Assembly (NCBI RefSeq): GCF_037975245.1
Contig: NC_092582.1
Coordinates: forward strand, 2,557,001 to 2,621,000
Length of the DNA stretch: 64,000 bases
Source: Apostichopus japonicus
Taxonomy: Eukaryota > Echinodermata > Holothuroidea > Aspidochirotida > Stichopodidae
Direction of reading: 5' to 3'
In this document: positions 13,198 through 28,030 of the stretch, piece after piece
Numbering within the stretch: the first letter of the stretch is position 1
Layout: every line of letters begins with the position of its first letter
The notes under the pieces: generated by a model
The model's database searches: none
Seen by the model: only the letters and a program-made list of their open reading frames with translations
Told to the model about the DNA's origin: nothing
Made by a program: the position numbers and the translations under genes

Positions 13198-14280
13198 TTT
13201 CCTCCTCTTAGTTCAGCCATCGTGTGAGACACATCGACGTCCTTTAAGCAATAATTCTAGAAATAATTTAGTAAATCTTGATCTATATCTTTTTGTGTTA
13301 GATCTTTGTTATCATGTTTCACATTGTCGCATAGACAAGATAAGTTAAAGCTGCTATTGATTCAGATTCATTCATGCCAGGTAACTGAGCCATGGTGTAG
13401 GCTTTTAATGATCCGGTAGCTGCTATGAAAGTAAACTTTTAATATTTATTCAGCTGTTTTCCATCACTCATTTCTTGTCTTCTCAATTACGAGCCGGTCT
13501 TAGTAAGATCATTGAACCGCTGAGAAGTTTATGCGAACTTTCTCTCGACAGTAGATTGCGTAAGAAAGTATTTACATTACAATTAATGTTACCGAAAACA
13601 AATACGGTACCTCGGAATGGTATTGTCGTTGACATGATGTTACAGCTGGTTTGAAATTCAAAATCATTATATGCAAAAGTAATTACTTTACGTATGTATC
13701 GGCCAGAAGAAGTTTTTAAACCAATTTTTCATATAAAACCATTTGGTTTTAGGTTTTTTAAATATTCTGAGCAATACAGAGGGAACGACACATGCTTAAG
13801 ACAAAAATCAATTAATTTTAAAACCATTGACATAAACAAGAATATAAAAGGCACGTGGGGGTAAGAGAAAATTCAAATATATATTTTTAATGGCCTACCA
13901 ATTTAATAGAAATAGTCGCTGGATATTGTCAAATTCCTACAAAGAATTAATTTCATATTTGTTCAGTCCGACTTTTGTTCTAGGCCACAGTAAAACATTG
14001 GGTTTTTGTAAACAACCCGTTTCACTCCCTAATGTTTGCTTTAGAGATCCTAATTGCAACGAATTTCGAACCCACACAATTCCACAGTTCATACTCATAC
14101 ATAGGGTCAGTTGTCATAAATGACAGCAAATTCATATTGGGCGTTTGATAACCGATTTGACCGCTTATTTGGCCGGTTGCGTCACAGAAAGACTGGCAAC
14201 CCTGTATCGCACGATATTATTATATTTTTCTTTCTGTACAATTTATTAAACCTCTGCTCAGGTCGGCAGTTGGTTTAAAC
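13198..14280. other. Unassigned AT-rich DNA
   Basis: No supported gene or repeat family was seen. Confidence 0.45.
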
Positions 14281-14540
14281 CAGTGATTCGCAAACGTTTA
14301 CGCCCACAACCCAGTTTCTTCCACGAGGACTGACAGGCGACCCACCAGACCCCCACTTCTCGGAATCGATGATCAGAATGCATGAAAGCTAGCTTGAATT
14401 TTGTAGTTGATGTTAACAAAAAATAAACTTAAATCGACCTCCGTCGGGAAATTAAGAAAATATGTGTTTACATTTTTCGACGCGTAGAAAAATCTCACAA
14501 TCCACCGACACACTTTGGGTCATTTGAACGTTGGTGACGT
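14281..14540 (+). mobile_element. hAT-like element fragment
   Basis: The segment begins CAGTGATTCGCAAACG, close to the CAGTGGTTCTCAAAC-type ends common in hAT elements, and continues with GGCGACCCACCAGACC. The stretch 14339-14397 closely matches 51805-51865, which shows it is dispersed. I could not find a matching right terminal repeat, so the end is approximate and the copy may be truncated. Confidence 0.45.
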
Positions 14541-17500
14541 ATGTCGCGACCAGTCTGTCCATGTGTGACGTCATTGTGCCCTAAGAAGTGAACTTTTTCA
14601 TGTTTTTATAAACAAATTACACAATTACAATATTAGAAAGTGTAACCTCTTCTTCACCTCAGCATGTAGCCACATTTAAAAATAACAACTCTCTATATCG
14701 AAGAAATACATAAATAATCAATATTACTAACAATTCAAGCGCTGACATTTTAGACTTACTCAAGTCATTTAAGTTACTTTACGAAGAAACATTTCACACA
14801 TTATATCTCGCAAACAAGAGTGGGATTTGTTCATAACAACGTAATCAAGAATCTCTTTGTTTCTCATGTGTTTGTAATCCTTCAAGTTAAAAAAAAACTT
14901 TCAGCAGTTTTAACAATTTAATGATTAAATCTACCGCTAAAGTCTTGCTTTTCCCTCTTTTTGGGCTTGAAGTCGTCTCTACAATCTGGTTGTAATCAAT
15001 CATTCATTTAGTCACAACACTGGTTATTGTGGTACTGATACAGCAGTTGTAAATTTGCGATCGTATACAACATTAGCGCTCTAACATGTTTGCTTGGATG
15101 TGTGAGTCATTCGTAAATATAGTCTGAATCTAGCATCATAGGAGTATATATATTTCTTTAACGACTCTACAAAGTTTTTTATGGAAATGGTCTTTTAGCA
15201 AACCACGTATTAAAGACCATCACAACGGTTGATAAACGTTAATTTAAGGCTGACATAAATAAGTTAAGTTTAGGAGTTCTTCAATACGTTTACACAAAAC
15301 TGATACGTTCGTTGCTTATCGGTCAATAGGGGGCCAGTAAGGGGCCTGTCAAGGGGGCGAAATGTTTCATTAAATGTCAAAATATCCAGTAAGATGTGTT
15401 GGGAGATTAAGCATTTCTGATCATTTTATATATACACGAGCAGGGGAAATGCAAAACATGTTGTTAAACTTATAGTAATGGTCGAAATGTGTATATTCAT
15501 ACAGAATTTCCCATATTATGAGTGATTGAAATGGTAAAATGACTAGAAATGCAGAACTGGTTTGAATTTGAATATTTAAATTTATATTTTCCTTGAGTGT
15601 GTTGAAATCATTATGGTTAAAGCACCAGGAAATGCAAAAAAATATAATGATAAGCACAATATCATTGTTCGGATGTTTCATTATCATAAAGAATTGTCCA
15701 CAGTTCTATGAGTGTAACTATGGAACTAACCGTACACGGTAAAAATTATATTTCTTTTATTCAAATAGGCGACGTGTATGGCAAAGCACATCTTCGGTCA
15801 TTTATACCCAGCCACGTTTAGTCATTTCATTTTTATATTTGATAACTGTTTTGTTGGCATGTTAACGTCGTTCGTCGTACTGTATTGACAACGAAAATAT
15901 TAAAAACAAGTTGTTACAACTCCCTGGTTAGAGGAAGGTAATAGTTAGTCATTAGCATCACATTACATAACTTATTGGTGACACGTGACAGTTGGATTTG
16001 TTTCTCCATTCATTTTAGATTGTTATCGATCAAGAAAAATAACTTCCACCAGTGCAGGTTACAATTCTGCATCATTTTTTTTTGGGGGGGGGGGGTATCA
16101 TTAACAACAAAGCTAGGCAAATAGATATTGACATAGGCTGATTATATATTACCTTTTAAAGTAACATTCCAGACATATCTCAATATAACAGTTGAAGCAG
16201 ATACAGAAAATGCTAAGTTTCGTACTTTTATGTATTAAGATGTGTTATCAACAATAACTTGTTTGCTTCTATATACAACACATACTTAATTGCAGTGTTA
16301 TTGAGCTCCACGTCTATTTGTTTCAACGGATTTCTTTTTTGTTTTTGCTTAATGAAGAAAGTCCTCCTGTTACTGATGGTCAAATGGAGTTCATTTCGAG
16401 GACATCTAAACAATAAAATCAATACTTGTTTTACAGATTTGTAGCGATTAAACGTAGTTAAACTGATAAACGTTGTCCAGATAACCTCGCAGTTTTAATT
16501 TACCGATTTCTAATTCGCTTCTTTCATAAATGGCGATGAAAATGTCCGTGATAAAAATCAACGCGGAAATAGTCGAATGGCGTTTGATTATATGTAAGCA
16601 AAATAGCAATAAATCATTTTGCACAATGGATATTTCGTCATCAAGATTGATAGTACATGCATAGGATACTATTTGTATTAGTTTAGCGAAACATATTGAA
16701 TTGATGCATAAGCAGTGCACCGATACAGTTATTTAAATGAGAAACCATTGTTTTAGTGGTCAATACGTGGTGTAGTGCTGAGAGTGTATATATATGCCTC
16801 AAAGAACATTAGTTCGCCCTTCAAACTTATCTCGAGGTTCAAATTTTTCAATATTTTTTAAGCATTCAAAACATTTTGTTTGTGTTGATCGGTGTCTACA
16901 TGACCTATAGTTGGCTCTTCTGGTTATGAATACGGTTTGCCTCCCTCAGTTTTAGTTAAGTGGTCAGATACTGAGGTATGCACTCTCGAAAGTCGGATGG
17001 GGTTTAATTGGCCGTCCCGGGAGCAGGAATGGCTTGGACAATTACACGCCTGTGCCTCTAAATTCTCTGATCCACTCATCGAATTAAACGAGAAGGCTTG
17101 ATATAAAAAGGTGATCATATATAAACATCACATGTATAGGATTCTACATTGAGTTACAGGTGGATTACTCACCCTTGGGATTGACTGCAAAAGTAAACTA
17201 CACTTATAGCTGTATGGTTTAATCTTGAGTTGGTTTTGAACGTTAGATCATCCTAACCACAACAATTTATAATATATTGTCACACAAGAGCAAGAATATA
17301 TTGGGAATGAAAATTCTCTACTTATTTACTAGCCTATTTAATCAAATTTCACAAAGTAACCGATTAAAAATTGATGGTAATGTTTTATACATTATTAATA
17401 TGCAAATTATGCTGCAGTTTTGAGGATGTAGCCTAGGGAAGAACTAGCCGGTAGGGTAATCGGGCAGCGCCTGAGGGCCCACAACAATATAGAAGGACCC

Positions 17501-19275
17501 ACTAGTCCCCATAGCCTTGAAATCAAATCTGAAAGTTGATACATTTGTGTACAATATTTTCTTCAAGTCTTGTGAGTCTCTCTAAAGTAAGAAAGATAGC
17601 AATTGTAATCAGAGTGGGTTATCTGGACACTGTGTCTTAGAAGAGGGGGAGGGGGGCGAGGCAGGGGCCGTCTCTACCCTGGGTCCCCGTTTACTGTCAG
17701 CCGCCAGTGATTTAGCCAACGAGTTATACCAAGTTATCTTGTCCTATAATGACTTTGACTTTAATTACTGTCGTTGCTCTCTGGTTTACTCAACTATAAC
17801 GTGAACTGACGTGTATTTTTGGATATCACATAATTACAGCACGTGTGCGGCGGTATCCACCGGCTTATCGCTCTATTGACCTCATTTCAAAATTGATGTC
17901 AAAGTCTGTTTAAACATCTCCGGTGGGCCCAAATGATTGAATGGAAGCAATCATATATACGTATTGTGTCCATCTTTATAATGAAAGAATCGGCTAGTAA
18001 AAAGTCCCATGGTTGTGGTTTTTGTCAAAGATGATAGAAGACAAACATCAAATAAACTGAAGCCACTGGCATATATCCTGAAAACTATACAAACTATGAC
18101 ATCCATATATCTTACACCTGCTAGCATTTAACATGTTTGGGGGGGGGGGGGGGGTCGTGGGTATGTACTAATGTAAGCTAGCTATTTGAAACTCGCGTAC
18201 GTATGTGCTTACAACCGTGGAAGTTAAGTCAAGGGCTTAAGTTTTCCGGTCCCGTCAAATGTTTCCTGCAGTTGGAATCTACATATCGTAAAGTTGTTCA
18301 GCTTACACGTGATTATAAGAGGAAGAACAGACCAACCGTAGTCAATAGAAGCATACATACATATTTTTGTTAAAGCATTTTCCGTTAGGATTTATGATGT
18401 GGTACTGTAGATAAAAAAAAGGTAGATGGAAAGAGAAAATTGCCTCCCGATTATAGTTACTGTATATTGAACACCGTACTCAATGAAATATGATAATAAT
18501 TAGGGAGGTTTATATAATAATAATAATAATATCTACTATACACAACATCGAAGATTCTTATTGAGACTGGTGTTCAAGCGAACTTGCCTTTTGGAGTAGT
18601 AGATTGCGCAAAGGGGGTACGATGGGGGGAGGGGGGGTTGAGCCAACCTACATTGCAGTCGGGTCCGTTTAACCATCCATTTTTGCATTCAGTCGGAGCA
18701 GAATTAGACCACTCGTCCAGTTCCATAACATCCTTCCGTAAAGGGTCATGCCCCTATACCTCAAACAATCAGTGTAATTTACAAATCCCATCCCCAACCC
18801 CCAACCACCCCCCCCCCCCCGCCCCTATGAAATCCTGTGCACGTCTCCTTTGCTGGCAATGACATATTGTTATCTCTTTCCTTTAAAGGTGTATGCTGCG
18901 TTGGTTTATAACTTTGTATCATTATTTAACCAAACCATGGTAACCATATTTGGCTACTCCGGATTAGGGCCTAGTTATATAGATCTAATCAAAGTAAAGA
19001 AAAAAGATGTCCCATTAATGTCACGATTTGCCAGGTATCAACTGGTGACATAAGAGCACAATTAACGTTTAGAACATGCATTGATTGTCACAATAAAGCA
19101 ACATTAAACTCTAATACATAGAGTCGTAGCATTCTAGTTCCACAACATTGCCTGGTGTACCGTTCGTGGCCGTTCGGTAAACGCATCATGTGTATAGTAT
19201 GTGGTTTATTCCATATACACAGTACACAGTGTAGATCGCTCATCATCCCATTAGTATAGTACCACGTGCAGTATC
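14541..19275. other. Unassigned AT-rich DNA
   Basis: No supported gene. Homopolymer G or C tracts occur at about 16084-16095, 18139-18154 and 18808-18820, with an ATA microsatellite near 18516-18530. Confidence 0.5.
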
Positions 19276-19632
19276 TTAAAGGCATTGAAGACTCGCCCCA
19301 AACCGCGTGCCGCCGTCCGAAAAGTTAACTTTTCGTTGCTTGCAAGTGAAGTTTTTTTTTTCGTGTCGCTACAAAATGCAGATAGCAATGAAACGTGATA
19401 CCATGTTATCTTTTATCTAGACCATCGCTGCTTTGTACACTGTGTTGTGGGTATTGACCGTATCTGCATTTATTTATTGTGCACTAGTGTCTAATTCCCG
19501 ACGGTAGCAAGCTGTGTGTGTATTTTCTGGGATCGATGGTGGTGTCTAACACTTCTGTTACACCTCATTCGAAACTAGGTCAGATTACCGGCATGGGACG
19601 TTTCTTTGTGCGCAAGTCTTCAATGCCTTTAA
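19276..19632. mobile_element. TTAA-flanked MITE, copy 1
   Basis: It begins TTAAAGGCATTGAAGACT and ends with the exact reverse complement (AGTCTTCAATGCCTTTAA), so the terminal inverted repeats are at least 18 bp and include TTAA. It is about 357 bp long and non-coding. A second copy at 25843-26209 aligns along its full length with scattered substitutions and small indels. TTAA at both ends is the target-site signature of piggyBac-type transposition; assigning a superfamily is inference. Confidence 0.85.
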
Positions 19633-20705
19633 CATCCCCTCTCGAAGGAACTCGTGAATTACACTTTGACCTCACACTGTCGTGATCACATGTTTACAAT
19701 CTCCATCTCAGGGGAGTGGGCTTGAGAAATGATCAATGTTGTTCAGTTTATCCTTCCCTGGAGCTATCTCGGGTGACTCTTCTTATAAGAAAAAGTACTT
19801 TTTGACATCACTCCAGTTGTACACATTCTTTAAGTTAAGTCTTACTATAGATGAAATAAACGGGGTTTCGAGGTTGTCGAAGCCTCTTCTAGGTCGTGAA
19901 ATGAGAGAGTGTACATCATACGATGTCATTTAGTCCTAAACATCCAAACAAGTAAGCAAGTCAGACAACCAATAAGGAGACATTTTCAGCGCGACGATTT
20001 ATTACTACCCGTTATGTTCAAGTTTTAGTTATGTACAGATCGGAAACGTCTGGCCAGAAAGTACAACATAACCCAAAAGCAGTTTCAATCATGCAAAAAA
20101 GGGGGCATTTTTTGTTTTATTCTAGTCGAAAATGTAACTCTGTATTATATATGGTCATTACCAATTTTCTCAAATCAATAGCAAGAATGATGAATTTAAA
20201 GTCAATATTTAGTACAACGAACCTGTTAAAAGAGTTAGAGCGGACAATTTTGCAACCAACCCCTTAGCTTGGACTATCTGACTGTAGGCCTAATTGCTTT
20301 TAAAATGTGTTCGATAAAACACAAATTAAAGTTCAAATCTACCCTTGACTGATTTTCTAACCGGACAGATAACTTCGTTCATATCGATTGAATGTTAGAA
20401 ACAGGTCAATATTATAAATTCCAAATCAGGAATACCAATTACTATAAGCTGGTTTTATTACTCCATAAACTGCTCATTTCCAAAGTAATTTGGCAGGTGA
20501 ACTGTAAAGAACTCGCCAATAGATTTTATTATCATGATGTTAACGACATTTTTCGAAATTCATTGAATATTTGCAAAACTATAATAAACTTTATTTACGT
20601 CCTGCATATGACGTCGTGCATGCTTATCGGCATCGTAAGAAACAGAACTCTTAAAATCAAATTGTTTCATCTAGTTCCTCAGTTACGAGTAAATGAATAT
20701 ATGTT
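19633..20705. other. Unassigned AT-rich DNA
   Basis: No supported gene. A 137-codon frame at 20392-20805 runs into the satellite and has no recognisable domain. Confidence 0.4.
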
Positions 20706-21866
20706 CACATCATATCATCACGATACGACACGATATTATAGGCATGATATTATAGGATACTATATAAGATACGATATTATGACGATACGATATACCATAT
20801 TATAGGATACGATATTAAAGAATATTATACGGTACGATATTACACGATAGGAAACAATACGAGATTATATGATACGATACAATATTATAGGATAAGTCAC
20901 ACTATCATGCGATATACTAGAAACGATAACAAACAACGATACGATATTATATGATATGATATGATACAATATTATAGGATACGTCACAATTTCATGCGAT
21001 ACTGGGATACGATAACAAACAATTACGATACGATATTATATTATATGATATGATACATTATGATTGGATACGTCACAATACCATAGGATATACTAGGATC
21101 CGATAAGATATTAAACGATATCATATTATACGCTACGATACGATAATATACAATTACGATACGAAAGTATATGATATGAAACGATACGATATGATATGAT
21201 ACAATACAATATTATAGGATACGTCACAATACCATGCGATATACAAGGATACGATACGATAACATACAATTACGATACGATATCAAATGATATGAAACGA
21301 TACGATATGATATGATACAATACAATATTATAGGATACGTCACAATACCATGCGATATACAAGGATACGATACGATAACATACAATTACGATACGATATC
21401 AAATGATATGAAACGATACGATATGATATGATGCAATACAATATTATAGGATACGTCACAATACCATGCGATATACAAGGATACGATACGATAACATACA
21501 ATTACGATACGATAATATATTATATGATATGATATGATGCAATATTATAGGATACGTCACAACACCATGCGATATAATATGATACGATATATACGATATC
21601 ATATCATACACTACGATACGATAATATACAATTACGATACGATATCAAATGATATGAAACGATACGATATTATATGATACAATACAATATTATAGGATAC
21701 GTCATAATACCACGCGATATAATAGGATATGATACTATATTATACGATATGATATCATACGCTACGATACGATGATGTACAATTACGATACGATATTATC
21801 AAACGATACGATATTATATGATACAATACGAAATTTTAGGATACGTCACAATACCATGCAATATAA
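20706..21866. repeat. GATAC-rich satellite with 116-bp higher-order unit
   Basis: About 1.15 kb is built from degenerate GATACGATAT-type units. The phrase GGATACGTCACAATACCATG recurs at about 21217, 21333 and 21449 (spacing 116 bp twice), with more diverged copies on both sides (for example near 21550 and 21695). The three central units are nearly identical, which indicates recent amplification or homogenisation. Confidence 0.9.
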
Positions 21867-24800
21867 TACACAGCGAAACATTTTGAGCACATGTACATAA
21901 TTATTATATCGTGTGTCCTGTCGATAATACTCCATACTCTACTATAGTACTATATACGTAACGCGTTTCTACCGAACTGTTCTAAACCCTGCACTGAACA
22001 TTACTCAAATATAGGTTTACGATTGGTCATATTTTATGCATCCTCTCACATTGTCTTCACCATATGATGAACATTTGCCATTTAGATAATGAATTTGTTC
22101 CATTCTTAAATTGCGTCATCTATACATTTTTGATATTAATATTAGCCACATGGAGTAAACAAACATGAATTTTTTCACAAGTTTGAAAAGAATGAATACA
22201 CTTCGAGTAGCTGCAACCTGAGCTTCTATGAAATATATATTATAAAATAAAATCTTAACCTCAGCATATATGCTTTGGAGCATACTTATTCTCACTATAC
22301 ATTTCTTAAAATAAATCTGTATCACATAAAATGACGTCATAAATTAACATCCGAAGAGGCATTATATGGCGGGTTAAGATATTTACTATACCGTTCTTGT
22401 GTGTATTGAATAGGATGACGTAAATTGTGCAGTTTTAAACCCAGTAGAGGTATCGGAATTTGCACAGATAACGATTCACGAACTGACTCAGTCGTTGAAA
22501 ACAGCTATTTTTCACTTTCTCTCTTTGACATATGAATAAATGTCTCAGTAACAAACAAGAGGGCACCAAAGAATATTTTAAATATAAACACAAGTCACAT
22601 TAACTAGTTTTATATTATCAACAAAAAATTCGTGTATGTTTCTCGTCTTCAGTATCTGTAGCATTTATTTTTATATAATTCTGCACGTAGACGTAGTTAA
22701 TATTCAGCTGAATGTGACGTGCCATACTTTTTTCTTAATCTCAACATTCAATCATACAATTAGAGAAAACGCAAAATCTTGTTAGCTATCACCTCACTCG
22801 TTAAACAATCATTATCCATCCAAGCCATCTATTTAAACCTATGATCTTGACGCTTATGCCTAGGTAGAGATTTTTAGTACTAGCAATCAATTTTGTCTGT
22901 ATGGCGTTCCATGACAGATACATGGCAACGGCGGAATGGTCTGTACTACGTCATTTTTTGTTTTATTGCCAGCCTACTGTACTGAGCGGCTTTACTACGT
23001 TGCCGGTGTATAGAACGTCATTCCTTGTGCATAGAAATATGAATCAATGAATCGTATACCGGTACAAAATTAATGTTACTCACATGAAATGAATTCTGGT
23101 CATAAAATCAGTAAGAAAACATTCCTCTCGCGCAAATTTTACGACACATAGATGTTGTTTTCGTTCAGAGTGGGAGAACATTGTATACCTATTAATTTCT
23201 ATAGTCTCCCGTTGTTTCCTTTGCATTCATGTTTAGAGCATTTACAATGGGTGATCTTTAGTAGAAAGACGGATGAGCAATACGGTAGCCTACGTACGGT
23301 TGTGCTAGTGTTACAACACTCCGCTACAATTGTGTGTTAGGCTATTAGACCTATCGTATCATGAATAGCAACGCGCATTCTCACAGACGTAGGTAAACGT
23401 AGCCGGTAGCTCAGGTGACGTACCACAAGTAATATCTTCATTGAGTTTCACTCTGAATTCGTAACTTGCCAAGGCTTGTAGAACATCGGTTTAGAAGTCA
23501 ACTGACATGTCCTATCCACCATATGATAGCTGATGACAAATTGGACTACACTTACAAATGTATGCACCAAGAATTCTTAGATATTGAGTTAGAAAAGGTG
23601 AATGTTTAGCAAAGTATTTCCCGACCTAGATGCAAGCATCGGCGTATAGTATATTAATCTGGACCGACTAAGTCAATTATAGGAGACGCGCAAAAACACG
23701 TACAATACATGGTGATGCATATATTATAGTTCTCTTTGAATGTGTACTCTGCAATAACTATATTGTCCTAATCTCATAGTTACAACATTCCTGGTGAACG
23801 ACGGAATCTACCTAAGTGTAACATATTTTTAATGGTAATCGCAAGATTTCAATTCCAAACTTGCTATTTTAGTATTTTCTTTCAAACAATCAAACTGCAG
23901 CTGAAACGCACGAACTTTATCAGAACTGTATACCATGTACATGGGCAGACGACATGATCCGTTTTACCTTGGCAACACAGGTCTTATTACCGTTTTTGCA
24001 CGTGAACAAAACATGCGTAACATGATAGGAGTGACCGCCTTACGCAATACAAGACAGTAGATATATTTGAATGGTAGCCATGGTCCAATCTTTTAATGAG
24101 ACAGAAGTAAATCTCTACCGCATTATTATACAAATCTGTTATAGTGTTGTTCATTTGTCTACGAAATTCTTACCACGTTGAACTGACAAAGGAATAAATA
24201 ATATAATAGTAGCACCTGGGAGCACGTCACGTGACAGTCCGTGGTACAGTCTCCTATTGTTGAGTACGAGACTTCCAGATCATTCGATGGATACATGCTC
24301 TCGTTCAAAAATCTTCTTCTTTCACCAACGAATTTTTAAAACGTCCCAATTACCTCCAACTACCACCCCACCCCACCCACTCGGGGCTGTTTTTAACCAT
24401 CAGTAGTGTACTCCATCCTCTTCAGCCTGCATCCATTCAGAGAAAACTACAAAAAGTCACTTCAGTTGGTTCATTTAGGGATTTTTCCGCTTAATCTGTA
24501 TCAGGCGGAGGATCTGTTGATGTGCACTACTCTACTTGCGGTATAGCATACCTACATAGTTACTTTTTGTCATCTGTAAACATTGCTAGAATCTGACGAA
24601 ACCATGCTTGGCAAACTCTCAACATAAGAGATCGTATGCAGGGGCTCAACCAGCGTATAATTCTAAGAAGCTTTGATTCCCCTTTAGTAAATCACCAAAA
24701 TGGGACAGACAGAAATATTACTACAACAAAAAGTCTAGCGAGCAGCACATGAATGTGCGGCACAACCTAAACGGTCGAAAATTCTACAACATTGTTTCAA

Positions 24801-25842
24801 AGATCTATCCATTATGCACCATTCATTTTACCCTCTCCTTAGAATCATTCTCAGACGATCGACATAACATCTTACCCCCCCCCCCAACCACATCCTACCC
24901 TACCCTAACCCATACCCTACAAAACTTAGGATTGCCCCATTAATTATCCAGTATAGAAACTTTTGTGTCTCGATTAGTGTCATGTTGTAGTCCTCCAGTC
25001 TCAGATTTTAATCCTTCTTGCTGTAATTTAGATACATTGCAGTCACAGAAATTTGTTTCGCATGTAACTTATAAATGTAACTTATAACTGAACGTTTTTA
25101 ATCTCAACTTTTTGTCTTCCTGGTTGCAGTATCTTGCTGTCATCATGTGAATATGTGTAGGCTACGGGTAACTCTGATATTATAACGAGGCCGGGTAAAG
25201 ATTCACTATAAACCTGTGGAAGATAAGAGTGGAATAATAATTTGTGATTAGTCGATGCACATGGCCTTGCACAGGCCTGTAAAATGAAAAGTCTGTGATT
25301 CAACTATAATCAGAAAAGTCATACTATCTATTCACAAAATGAAACGGAAACCAAAAATAAATAACATGTTATCTAACGAAAATTTTCACTACCCAGCACT
25401 GAATACAAATATGTAAGTATAGCTTGAATATGTTACATAAAGAATTGATAAGAACATTCCATCATGATACTTTAGTACATGGAAAAGCAACGTTAATTAA
25501 CTGTGCGGATAGATGACTTTCCATGGAAATGACAATATATGCGTGACTGAAATATTGCAATTCGTAGAAATTCGTCTGCAAGTTGAAGTGATATGTATAT
25601 ACGGGTGTCAGAATCCGACTACATGCACAATGACATAAAGTAAAATATAAAAATAATAAAACAAGATAACGGCCACAAAAGTGACAAGCGATAACCAAAC
25701 ATTTTGTCCATGGAGATAAATTTAATGAAGAATAAATTAAAACTGAACGTTGGTGCAATTTTAGCGACTTGCTTCTTCTGAGGAAAGGTCTAATGACTAT
25801 GCGAACAGAAATTTGATTTGAATCTAGACAGGTAGAAATATA
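21867..25842. other. Unassigned AT-rich DNA
   Basis: No supported gene or repeat family. A C11 tract occurs at 24875-24885. Confidence 0.5.
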
Positions 25843-26209
25843 TTAAAGGCATTGAAGACTCGCCCCAAACTGCGTGCCGCCCTCTGAAAAAAAGTTAACT
25901 TGCCATTGCTTGCAAGTGAAGTTTTCTTCTTGTCGCTACAAAATGCAAACAGTATTGAAACGTGATACCTTGTTATCTTTTATCTGGACCTGAGATATCA
26001 ATCGCTGCTATGTACACTGTGTTGTGGGTATTGACCGTAGCTGCGTGTATTGACTGTACACTAGTGTCTAATAACTGACGGTAGCAAGCTGTATGTGTAT
26101 TTTCTGGGATCGATGGTGGTGTCTAGCACTTCTGTTACACCTCATTCGAAACTAGGTCAGATTACCGGCATCAGACGTTTCTTTGTGCGCGAGTCTTCAC
26201 TCCCTTTAA
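25843..26209. mobile_element. TTAA-flanked MITE, copy 2
   Basis: Same family and orientation as 19276-19632. The left end TTAAAGGCATTGAAGACT is identical; the right end AGTCTTCACTCCCTTTAA has two substitutions. Internal differences include short insertions, for example after CTGGACC. The element is about 367 bp and non-coding. Confidence 0.85.
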
Positions 26210-27642
26210 AGAACAGGCCCTACCATTATAAACAACGGTATATAACGTATGTAATTGACATGGCACGTATATATGCAAAGAACTTTTTTTTTTCAAACGG
26301 TAATTTGCTCAGGTTAATAGGTAAAATATGTTTCCGACGTTTTAATGAATTCAATGGTAGCATAGTGTATACTAGCGACTAGATTCGTGAATATTGTGTT
26401 AACCTTTGGATAGGATTGTTAATTGTATGGACAACCACTAAATGGCTTGACATATTAACGGACCTAAGCTGACGTCATAAAAACCAAAGCTCTTGGCCGT
26501 CTATGTTCCCCAATACTAAATGAGGCCGTATTATCCATACACTAAAACAACACAAATATGAATCGCTATTGACAACCAAGCTATGATATATGTGTCCAGT
26601 ATGTAAAACTCCACCAATTAAAAGTCTCTTGAAAACACATAGCGTTCATTATCAAGACTCAGGGAAAGAATTTGGGGGCCATTTCTTGACGATGGCTATA
26701 AAAATGTTGTTTGGAATACCCTTTCGAGTACCTCATCGCATATATAGTTCGAGAGAATGTTTTCATGGTTTCTATATAGTAGTAGAAGAAAAAACATCCC
26801 CAGCGGGGTTCTCGGACGTACAAACCCAGGTGCATCTAATCGATTAGCAATATTCAAATTCAGACCTTATGTTATCGTTTTTTGACTTTCAGTTTCGTAA
26901 AAGAAAATTACTTTTATTTAAGTTCCAAGTAGGAAAAAAGAAAGAGATTTTCTGGACGAAATACAGACATAAGAAACTCAAAGCCTGCATGCCCTGGTCG
27001 GTCAACCATCATAAAGTAATTTTCGGATATGTTTCCTTTCAATTTGCGATTGACATAATTGAAACAGAACTTTGTGAGTATTTGGCTCTTTGTGCAGGTG
27101 GTGGTTTAAAAACGTAGCCAACTAGGCATGAATGTGACGTCACTGTCATGATGTACGAGAACAAGCTATACGTGAAAATGGGTGAGAGTAAAAACATGGC
27201 GGATGGATTTGAGGAACCCTAACTAGAGATTGTAATTGTGCGGTTTGATAAATGGGAGGTTAAGATTATATACAGTTAATGTCAACCATTAAACTAAATA
27301 CGAATTGACTGCTCTCCTCGAAAACATCCACGGACACTGCTTGAATTAAGCAATTTCAAAACAAACAAACACAACCTTTGAAATTTAATATTTTTAGCTC
27401 GCCAGTCTGTGTTCAAATGTGTTAGAATTACGTATTTTAAATTTGAGGAATATTGGATGATTACTATCAAATTCTGTATAACAGTCTGTCTGTATAAGTC
27501 ACTCAGTCAGTGCGTTAGTTAGCTAGTTAGGTATAGCCAGATATATTTCTGCAGTTTTTATTCTGTCGAAGACTTTCTATTTTTAGAACTGCGTGTTGAG
27601 TTATCAAACTTGTGTAATCTTTGCATATAATTAGTTACCCTT
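26210..27642. other. Unassigned AT-rich DNA
   Basis: No supported gene. Two frames of 82-85 codons at 26590-27117 have no recognisable domain. Confidence 0.4.
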
Positions 27643-27662
27643 CACTGAAAACTTAAATTGGT

Positions 27663-28030
27663 TCACCGACTAACATAACGTTAGTCCATCTGGTGCCTCT
27701 CCCGACTAACATAGCCTTAGTCAGTTGCTATACCGACTAATTTATTCCTTAGTCAGTTGGATTTCTTAGTCGGTCATCTTAGTCCGTCAGCTTAGTCGAT
27801 CAACAATTTCTTAGTAGGTAAATGTATATTAGTCAGTTACATTAGTTGGTGACATTAGTCGGTCTTTACCGACTAATTTATATGAGCCACCGACTAGTTT
27901 ATAGCAGGTTTTACATTAGTCAGGATGGTGCCTCTCCCGACTAACCTTTCTTAGTCGGTATCGACTGACTAGTTGCACTGACTAGAATCACTGAAAGAAT
28001 TAAACCCGACTAGTTTCACTGACTAGCATC
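27663..28030. repeat. Left subterminal TTAGTC/GACTAA cluster
   Basis: Roughly fifteen TTAGTC or GACTAA hexamers lie in about 300 bp, many extended to CCGACTAA or TTAGTCGGT. Opposed copies can pair as short hairpins. These could be transposase-binding sites. Confidence 0.7.
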
